From Planctomycetaceae bacterium (GTDB taxonomy: Bacteria > Planctomycetota > Planctomycetia > Pirellulales > JAEUIK01), in NCBI GenBank assembly GCA_016793185.1, contig JAEUIK010000285.1, forward strand, positions 1 to 11,531: a DNA stretch of 11,531 bases, given 5' to 3'. Below the pieces are notes generated by a model, which saw nothing but the letters and a program-made list of their open reading frames with translations, searched no databases and was not told the origin of the DNA. Made by a program: the position numbers and the translations under genes. This document shows, in pieces, positions 7,427 to 11,531 of the stretch; position 1 is the stretch's first letter, and each line of letters starts with the position of its first letter.

Positions 7427-7467
7427 CGATTCCGCCAGGCTCCCCATTTTTCGTCCCGGCGGAATCG
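7427..7467 (+). promoter_or_regulatory. Inverted repeat masking the ribosome binding site of the NTPase gene
   Basis: Positions 7427-7436 and 7458-7467 are perfect 10-bp inverted copies with a 21-base loop containing a T5 tract. The right arm contains GGCGGA (7458-7463), the only plausible Shine-Dalgarno sequence, 7 bases before the ATG at 7471. In RNA the hairpin would bury that site and end three bases before the start codon. The repeat is seen directly; translational control is inference. Confidence 0.5.
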
Positions 7468-7470
7468 ACG

Positions 7471-8940
7471 ATGAAGATCGAGCAGTTCTTCGAGCATCAC
7501 GGCGTCTCGGGCAATCCCTTCGCCGAGGAAGATGCCCAGACGGATCCCGTCTTCAAGGAACACTGCATCGCCACGACGCACCATCCGAGTTGGGGCAAGG
7601 TCTTTGGCGATCCGACCGAGCCGGCCACGAGCGTTGTCTTCGGCGAGAAAGGGTCGGGCAAAACGGCCATCCGGTTGCAGATCGCCCGTGACCTGCGCGA
7701 GTACAACCGGGCGAACCCGGAGCGCCGCGTGTTTGTGATCCAGTACGACGATTTCAATCCGTTTCTGGATCGCTTCAAAGACCGGCTCGGAATGCGCCGG
7801 AGCAAGCATCCGCTCGAGCACTGGAAGCTCTGGGACCACATGGATGCGATTCTTTCGCTCGGGGTAACGCAGTTGCTCGATCAAGCCCTGGGAGGGCCGG
7901 TCGATATGGCTGAGCCCGTCGCGCTCGAACAGCTGGATCGGCATCAATCGCGCGACCTGTTGCTGCTGGCGGCCTGCTACGACCAGTCGCTCCGCGAGCC
8001 GTTCGTGGCGCGGTGGCGGCGCTTGAAGCGCCGTTTGCGCTACCGCGCCTGGAAGGCGAAGCGCTTCGGCGCCCTGGCCTGGCTGGTGACCCTGGGGGTG
8101 GCCGGAACCTTGATCGGCCTGCAGAAGTGGGAATGGCTCGAGACTCCCTGGCCGTACGTGTTCGTCGCGTTGGGCTGGGTGCCGTATCTGCTGCGCTGGC
8201 TCAAGTGGCATTTCGTTGCCGGCAAGATCGTCCGCCAGGCGCGGGTGGTCAAGCACACCGTCGGCCCGTTGCGGCGCGTCCTGCTGCGGATGTCGGCCGA
8301 CGACCTCGTGAACCAACCCCTCCCCAACAAGGAGCGGACGGACGACCGCTACGAGTTGCTCCAGAAGTTTCAGGGGGTGCTCCGCACGCTGGGGTACACG
8401 GGCATTGTCGTGCTGGTCGACCGCGTCGACGAGCCGCACTTGATCAACGGCAATCCCGAGCAAATGCGGTCGCTGCTCTGGCCGATGCTCGACAACAAGT
8501 TCCTCAAGCACCCGGGCATCGGTTACAAGCTGTTGTTGCCGATCGAGCTGTCGTACTTTATTGACCGCGAGGATCGCGATTTTTATCAGCGTGCCCGGCT
8601 CGACAAGCAGAACATGATTCCGTCGCTGGAATGGACCGGCGAAGCGTTGTACGACGTGGCCAACGCCCGGCTCGCCGCTTGTGCGCTTGCCGGCAGGAGT
8701 CCGAAGCTGCGCGAGCTGTTCGATCCAGCCATCACCGACCGGCGGCTGATCGATGCTTTGCGCTCGCTCCGCGTGCCGCGGCATCTGTTCAAGTTCATGT
8801 ATCGCGTGCTTACCGCCCACTGCAACGCTTTCACCGAAGATCGGCCTGTCTGGCAGATCTCGGCCGAGAGCTTCGAATCGACCCTGGCGTTGTACCTGCG
8901 CGACCAGGACGCCTTTGAACGCGGGATGGGGGCCGGGTAG
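7471..8940 (+). CDS. Membrane-embedded P-loop NTPase, KAP-like layout (489 aa)
   Basis: An NTPase with Walker A GEKGSGKT (residues 58-65) and a Walker B-like strand GIVVLVDRVDE (311-321, acidic D317/E321). Between these motifs are two membrane helices (about 199-217 and 225-243) preceded by an Arg/Lys-rich segment (181-198). Two membrane helices inserted between Walker A and B is the hallmark of the KAP NTPase family, so I call it KAP-like; a profile search is needed. The N-terminus (FFEHHGVSGNPF, residues 6-17) also resembles the opening of ExeA/GspA-type AAA ATPases. The C-terminal 120 residues are probably a helical lid (RSLRVPRHLFKF, 431-442). The frame is open to 7336, but the ATG at 7471 with GGCGGA 7 bases upstream is the natural start. 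KAP-family roles in bacteria are poorly known; some occur in defence contexts, but no effector gene is beside this one. Confidence 0.78.
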   Translation: MKIEQFFEHHGVSGNPFAEEDAQTDPVFKEHCIATTHHPSWGKVFGDPTEPATSVVFGEKGSGKTAIRLQIARDLREYNRANPERRVFVIQYDDFNPFLDRFKDRLGMRRSKHPLEHWKLWDHMDAILSLGVTQLLDQALGGPVDMAEPVALEQLDRHQSRDLLLLAACYDQSLREPFVARWRRLKRRLRYRAWKAKRFGALAWLVTLGVAGTLIGLQKWEWLETPWPYVFVALGWVPYLLRWLKWHFVAGKIVRQARVVKHTVGPLRRVLLRMSADDLVNQPLPNKERTDDRYELLQKFQGVLRTLGYTGIVVLVDRVDEPHLINGNPEQMRSLLWPMLDNKFLKHPGIGYKLLLPIELSYFIDREDRDFYQRARLDKQNMIPSLEWTGEALYDVANARLAACALAGRSPKLRELFDPAITDRRLIDALRSLRVPRHLFKFMYRVLTAHCNAFTEDRPVWQISAESFESTLALYLRDQDAFERGMGAG

Positions 8941-9035
8941 TTGCGCCCCGCAGGGCGTAGGACTACCCGGGGCCGGGGCCTGTGCGCATCCCCATCCGGG
9001 TCGTCTTGACCCACTAGACGGTTCCTGGCACACTG

Positions 9036-9088
9036 CCGCCGCTTTCAGGCGGAAGTTCTCCGCCGTGCTGGCACGTGGCTGCCAGCAC
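9036..9088 (+). promoter_or_regulatory. Structured leader with competing hairpins ahead of the lipoprotein gene
   Basis: Three elements are seen. CCGCC (9036-9040) can pair with GGCGG (9048-9052); the same right-hand segment extended to GGCGGA (9048-9053) can instead pair with TCCGCC (9059-9064), so the two hairpins exclude each other. Immediately after, 9065-9073 and 9080-9088 form a perfect 9-bp stem with a 6-base loop. No T-run follows. A partial promoter match lies upstream (TTGACC 9006-9011, CACACT 9029-9034). The set could be an attenuation-type leader, or the last stem could be the end of the NTPase transcript. Confidence 0.35.
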
Positions 9089-9173
9089 CGCGTAAGCCGG
9101 TCGCAGCACGCTCGCCTCCCGAGCGGCCCGCTCTCCGGCCCACCGGCAAAGGAATGCCAAAGGAGACTGCACG

Positions 9174-9779
9174 ATGCGACGGGCTGTGTGGGGATTGACG
9201 GTGGTTGCTGGCGGACTGGCACTGGTTGGCTGTGGATCGGCCGAACCTCCGAAACCCACGGCCGATGCTGCGGGAGCCAGCATCCCCCCGGAACAGGTCG
9301 TGCAGGCGTTTCTCGAAGCCGTGCGCACCGGCAACGACGACACTGCGACGAACATGCTCTCGCCCGTCGCGCGGCAGAAGACCGCCGAGAAAGACCTGGC
9401 CGTTGCCCCTCCGGGAAGTGACACCGCCAGTTTCACGGTGGGCGAGGTCGAAATGATCGACGGCGGCGGCGCTCACGTTGCCAGCACCTGGACCGATCTG
9501 GATGAACAAGGCAAGCCGCGCACCGACAGCATCGTGTGGATGTTGCGACTCGAAGCTGAAGGTTGGCGGGTGGTGGGGATGGCGACGCGCGTGTTCCCCG
9601 ATCAGCCCCCCTTGTTCCTCAATTTCGAGAATCCCGATGATATGATCCGCAAACAGCAATTGGTGCAGCAAGAAATGGAGCGCCGTGCCGGTGGCGGGGC
9701 CGTCGAGGGGCCTGTCGACAGCGCGCCGCGAAATGCCGCGAAGCCGCCGCAAGCGGGCCAACCGGCGGGGCTTCAGTAG
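9174..9779 (+). CDS. Lipoprotein with probable NTF2-like domain (201 aa)
   Basis: The N-terminus is a clear lipoprotein signal: R2-R3, a hydrophobic core, then lipobox L17-V-G-C20, so C20 should be lipidated and the protein anchored to a membrane facing the periplasm. The region about 39-145 (PPEQVVQAFLEAVRTGNDDTA at its start, then strand-rich segments, ending EGWRVVGMATRV) looks like the NTF2/SnoaL/DUF4878-type cone fold, which often serves as a binding or dimerisation module; this is a fold guess from pattern. The C-terminus (about 155-201) is a Gln/Glu helix followed by a Pro/Ala/Gly-rich tail. AGGAG at 9161-9165, 8 bases before the ATG, fixes the start and is one of the best ribosome sites in the window. 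It stands 233 bases after the NTPase gene and is followed by a strong terminator at 9880-9924. Function unknown. Confidence 0.85.
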   Translation: MRRAVWGLTVVAGGLALVGCGSAEPPKPTADAAGASIPPEQVVQAFLEAVRTGNDDTATNMLSPVARQKTAEKDLAVAPPGSDTASFTVGEVEMIDGGGAHVASTWTDLDEQGKPRTDSIVWMLRLEAEGWRVVGMATRVFPDQPPLFLNFENPDDMIRKQQLVQQEMERRAGGGAVEGPVDSAPRNAAKPPQAGQPAGLQ

Positions 9780-9817
9780 GGGAGCGCCGGGCATCGTCCG
9801 AGAGTTGCACAAGGCAA

Positions 9818-9847
9818 TTGCTCGGGCGTCTTAACTAATTGTAAAAT
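9818..9847 (+). promoter_or_regulatory. Possible promoter between the lipoprotein gene and the strong terminator
   Basis: TAAAAT (9842-9847, 5 of 6 to the -10 consensus) lies 18 bases after TTGCTC (9818-9823, 3 of 6) in a locally AT-rich patch that stands out from the GC-rich surroundings. A start near 9854 would give a transcript of only about 70 bases ending at the terminator 9880-9924. The AT-rich patch may equally be just intergenic sequence. Confidence 0.3.
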
Positions 9848-9879
9848 AAGCAGTTGCAGGTCTAGCTCGCGACATAACT

Positions 9880-9924
9880 AAGCTCCCCGCGGTCCTGGCA
9901 TCAGGTCCGCGGGGAGCTTTTTTT
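9880..9924 (+). terminator. Very strong intrinsic terminator
   Basis: A 13-bp perfect stem (9880-9892 with 9907-9919) continues, after one T-T mismatch, as a further 4-bp stem (9894-9897 with 9902-9905) closed by GCAT. It is followed by seven T (9918-9924). It lies 100 bases after the stop of the lipoprotein gene and is oriented to end plus-strand transcription. It either ends the lipoprotein transcript or ends a short RNA started at about 9854. It also insulates the Cys-rich gene downstream. Confidence 0.92.
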
Positions 9925-9999
9925 GCGCGCGTGGGGATTTTTTCTGGACGCAGGACCTGGGTGGCCTACATTTCTTGCGCCCAGCCAGTAAAAGGCCGC

Positions 10000-10017
10000 A
10001 GTCAACCTTGTTTGACT
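10000..10017. promoter_or_regulatory. Perfect AGTCAA-N6-TTGACT palindrome
   Basis: A 6-bp perfect inverted repeat with a 6-base spacer lies 30-47 bases upstream of the TTGACA box at 10047. Size and placement suit a site for a dimeric regulator. It could equally be a chance repeat, and its right arm itself resembles a -35 box. Confidence 0.35.
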
Positions 10018-10046
10018 AGAGGAGCCATTTTCACGCCACCGGCTTC

Positions 10047-10074
10047 TTGACAGCAAAGTCAGCCGTGATAACTT
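10047..10074 (+). promoter_or_regulatory. Candidate promoter of the Cys-rich protein gene
   Basis: A perfect TTGACA (10047-10052) is followed after 16 bases by TAACTT (10069-10074, 3 of 6). The -35 is ideal and the -10 is weak. Transcription would start near 10081, leaving a leader of about 217 bases before the ATG at 10298. No better pair was found closer to the gene. Confidence 0.45.
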
Positions 10075-10297
10075 AGGCGTCCTAGCTTACGCAGGCCCAT
10101 TTAGACTGCTTAACCCGTAAAGGCTTACAAACAGGGAAGCCACGCGCGGTGCGGCGGAAGAGGGGCCGGCAAGTTCGGCGAAGGCGCTTCGCTTGCCCTG
10201 GCGGCCGTCCAACGGGGTGAGTCGAGAACGACGCGTTAGACGGCACCCGTGTATTGGAATCCCTTTCGGAACCCGTGTGTTTGTGGAGGAAACTAGG

Positions 10298-10807
10298 ATG
10301 AATCGTACATTGGCTTTCTGCATCGCGATCTTTTTCGCGGTGGTCGGCATCGCCCTGCTCGGCGCCGACAGCAAGGCTTCGGCCGGCATTTTCGGTCACG
10401 GTTGCAATGGCTGCAGCGGTTGCGATGGTAGCGCCTGCGATGGCGGTGCCTGCAGCGGTAGCGCCTGCAACGGCTGCCACGGCGGTCTGTTCGCTCGTCT
10501 CCGCGCCCGTTGCCATGGTTGCCACGGTAGCTGCAGCGGCGACGCTTGCAGCGGCAGCTGCCACGGTCGTTCGCGTTGCCACGGTGGCTTGTTCAGCCGC
10601 CTGAAGCATCGTTGCCACGGCTGCCACGGTGGTTGCAGCGGCGACAGCTGCAGTGGTAGCAGCTGCAACGGTGGTGGATGCAGCGGCGATTGCGGTGGCG
10701 AAGCGGCTCCGGCCGCTCCGGCTGCGGAACCGGCTCCTCCGGCTCCCGCTGCTGCCGCTCTCGAGCGCGCTCCGTTCGGTTTCCGTCAGGTCAGCTTCCG
10801 CCGCTAA
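10298..10807 (+). CDS. Secreted Cys/Gly/His-rich protein with internal duplication (169 aa)
   Basis: A Sec signal peptide (hydrophobic about residues 5-22; D24-S-K-A-S-A29 before the cleavage region) is followed by a core (30-134) made almost only of Cys, Gly, Ser, His and Asn. It holds 20 cysteines, mostly as CxGC, CHGCHG and CSGxxC units. Residues 60-87 and 94-121 are copies (23 of 28 identical), each opening CHGGLF then a basic R/K segment and RCHGCHG. The C-terminus is an Ala/Pro/Glu linker (about 135-155) and a distinct tail, APFGFRQVSFRR. No named domain is recognised. Metal binding, a disulfide-knitted surface protein, or a modified peptide are all conceivable; composition favours metal or disulfide chemistry. 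The frame is open to 10193, but GGAGG at 10285-10289, 8 bases before the ATG, fixes the start. It has its own terminator and is a single-gene unit. Confidence 0.85.
   Translation: MNRTLAFCIAIFFAVVGIALLGADSKASAGIFGHGCNGCSGCDGSACDGGACSGSACNGCHGGLFARLRARCHGCHGSCSGDACSGSCHGRSRCHGGLFSRLKHRCHGCHGGCSGDSCSGSSCNGGGCSGDCGGEAAPAAPAAEPAPPAPAAAALERAPFGFRQVSFRR
10475..10660 (+). repeat. Coding duplication inside the Cys-rich gene
   Basis: Two 84-base segments, 10475-10558 and 10577-10660, are offset by 102 bases (34 codons). They encode 28-residue copies identical at 23 positions. Many matched residues use different synonymous codons (GGC/GGT, CTG/TTG, CAT/CAC), so the duplication is not recent and the protein sequence appears to have been kept. 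Confidence 0.8.
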
Positions 10808-10895
10808 GCGGATCGTTTGCAGGGCAGACGCACTCGGTCAGCACTCCTTCCCTGTAGGTGGTGCCGGTCCCGTGTGCCATAAGTGAAGTGCCTTG

Positions 10896-10929
10896 AGCCG
10901 GGCTTCCCCCGCGGGAAGCCCGGCTTTTT
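10896..10929 (+). terminator. Intrinsic terminator of the Cys-rich gene
   Basis: A perfect 13-bp stem (10896-10908 with 10913-10925) with a 4-base CCGC loop is followed by T5-C-T4. It lies 88 bases after the stop of the Cys-rich gene and is oriented for the plus strand. Confidence 0.92.
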
Positions 10930-10954
10930 CTTTTCTGCGCGGTGGGCTTTCACG

Positions 10955-10982
10955 CCCCAGATGCCAGGCCCCAGATGCCAGG
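10955..10982. repeat. Perfect 14-bp tandem repeat, two copies
   Basis: CCCCAGATGCCAGG occurs twice back to back (10955-10968 and 10969-10982). It is too short and too few to be a satellite array. It may be part of a dispersed intergenic repeat or a replication slippage product. Confidence 0.8.
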
Positions 10983-11223
10983 CGGCGGCGCCGCTTGTAG
11001 CGGTCCTGGCGCTGGCGGACAGCGCTCGCTGTGGGCGCCGGCTCCCCTTCTCGGCACGACCATCCCCTCTCGTCCTGACCGGGGTCTCTGGTGCATTCCG
11101 GACGAGCGGCAGCCGGGCGCTGGCGGTCAACTCGCGCATCTCAACTGGACGAGAACAGAACACGCGAAGCGCCAGGCCGGCCAGTGCTCACTCGCCGCTG
11201 CGCTCGTTCGGGAACCCCCCGCG

Positions 11224-11531
11224 ATGACTGCTGCGCCTTACAGTTCGAGCTCACCCCCGCCGGGCGGTCTGCCGCCGTCGCCGACGCGGACGGTGGTCAG
11301 CTTTCTGCTCTTCGTGCACTTGTTTGCCCTGGCCGCGGCGCTCGTTTACACGCCGGGTGTCTCTTCCGATCTGGCCCAGCGCGTGGCCAACATTCCCGTG
11401 CTCGAGCAGTACCGGCAGGCGCTCGACATGAACCTTCCCTACACCTATCACCTCACTTTCGGCGGCGAGGAACTCGACTTCGACTACCAGGTCGAAGTCG
11501 ATCTGGAGCTCGCCAATGGCGAGCGCCGGCT
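11224..11531 (+). CDS. Membrane-anchored protein of unknown function, N-terminal part (cut by window edge)
   Basis: The frame opens at the ATG at 11224 and runs off the window with 102 complete codons. A short Ser/Pro-rich cytoplasmic segment (1-20) is followed by one membrane helix (about 23-42, VVSFLLFVHLFALAAALVY). A soluble region comes next, including IPVLEQYRQALDMNLPYTYHLTFGG and a strand-like YQVEVDLELANGE. I associate this layout with an uncharacterised Planctomycetes family often found beside HTTM (gamma-carboxylase-like) membrane proteins. That is recollection and the neighbour would lie outside the window. The ribosome site is weak (GGGAA, 16 bases upstream). Smooth codon use and a plausible membrane helix support a real gene. 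Confidence 0.7.
   Translation, partial: MTAAPYSSSSPPPGGLPPSPTRTVVSFLLFVHLFALAAALVYTPGVSSDLAQRVANIPVLEQYRQALDMNLPYTYHLTFGGEELDFDYQVEVDLELANGERR

Larger units (their letters stand above)
9925..10297 (+). other. Upstream region and long leader of the Cys-rich protein gene
   Basis: This stretch has no convincing gene. In order it holds a palindrome at 10000-10017, a TTGACA promoter candidate at 10047-10074 and, if that promoter is used, a leader of about 217 bases. Within the leader, 10168-10197 folds into a nested hairpin: GGCAAG pairs with CTTGCC and, after a 5-base bulge, CGAAG pairs with CTTCG around a 3-base loop. Near the gene, ACCCGTGT occurs twice (10245-10252 and 10271-10278), just ahead of the GGAGG ribosome site at 10285-10289. 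I do not recognise a known riboswitch class. Confidence 0.5.
10808..11223. other. Intergenic region after the Cys-rich gene
   Basis: No credible gene is seen here. It holds the terminator at 10896-10929, a 14-bp tandem repeat at 10955-10982, and two small inverted-repeat clusters: CCGCT/AGCGG around 10991-11003, and a nested hairpin at 11008-11039 (GGCGC with GCGCC outside, ACAGC with GCTGT inside). Open frames crossing it on both strands are basic, low-complexity and run through the terminator hairpin. No clear promoter for the gene at 11224 is seen. Confidence 0.5.

Noticed and set aside
7336..7470. Upstream extension of the NTPase frame
   Set aside because: The extension is low-complexity, crosses both inverted repeats and lacks a ribosome site; ATG at 7471 has one.
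6790..9222. 810-codon open frame on the minus strand
   Set aside because: It is antisense to the exported protein, the NTPase and the lipoprotein start, all of which have recognisable motifs or signals; its own translation shows no domain.
9932..10050. Small GTG-initiated frame of about 39 codons
   Set aside because: No ribosome site, no signal or domain, and it runs through the palindrome and the -35 region.
10193..10297. Upstream extension of the Cys-rich frame
   Set aside because: It would displace the signal peptide; GGAGG sits at ideal spacing before the ATG at 10298.
10390..10690. Repetitive GGTTGCCACGG-like text suggesting a CRISPR or satellite array
   Set aside because: The periodicity is codon-based (Cys/His/Gly repeats) inside a frame with signal peptide and terminator; there are no constant repeats with unique spacers.
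10883..11227. 114-codon plus-strand and 119-codon minus-strand open frames after the Cys-rich gene
   Set aside because: Both read through a textbook terminator hairpin, have no ribosome site and show low-complexity basic composition.

Overview
This is a GC-rich bacterial chromosomal window. Its gene content fits the Planctomycetota, probably Pirellulales. The support is a Tat-exported Gfo/Idh/MocA-type oxidoreductase, a zinc-ribbon/GYF_2/transmembrane protein, several secreted proteins of a kind I associate with this phylum, a Cys/Gly/His-rich secreted protein, and loosely packed genes with weak Shine-Dalgarno signals. This is inference from gene content; no rRNA or tRNA gene is present. No transposase, integrase, CRISPR array or phage gene is seen, so it reads as ordinary backbone with lineage-specific genes.

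Layout: (1) 1-984, minus strand: two secreted proteins of unknown function in tandem, the second cut by the window edge, behind a near-consensus promoter at 1074-1103. (2) 1205-1938, minus: a secreted DUF1326-like protein with its own terminator. (3) 2168-3460, plus: Tat-signal oxidoreductase, convergent with (4) 3464-5272, minus: a 602-residue SLC13/DASS-type permease with two RCK_C (TrkA-C) domains, leaving 3 bases between the stop codons. (5) 5273-5670: divergent intergenic region with a TATAAT box. (6) 5671-8940, plus: zinc-ribbon/GYF/TM protein, a signal-bearing protein of unknown function, and a membrane-embedded P-loop NTPase of KAP-like layout whose ribosome binding site lies inside a 10-bp inverted repeat. 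(7) 9174-9779, plus: NTF2-like lipoprotein behind a leader with competing hairpins. (8) 9780-10297: a promoter-like pair, a very strong terminator (possibly a short RNA), a palindrome, a TTGACA promoter and a long structured leader. (9) 10298-10929: a 169-residue secreted protein with 20 cysteines in its mature core, carrying an internal 34-residue duplication, with its own terminator. (10) 11224 to the edge: start of a gene with one N-terminal membrane segment.

The products are mostly envelope-directed (Tat, Sec, lipoprotein or membrane), but no single pathway ties them together. The most distinctive unit is the Cys-rich protein with its long leader and isolated transcription unit. Next come the KAP-like NTPase with a hairpin-masked start and the possible short RNA at about 9854-9924. 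No complete defence, secretion or biosynthetic system is visible.
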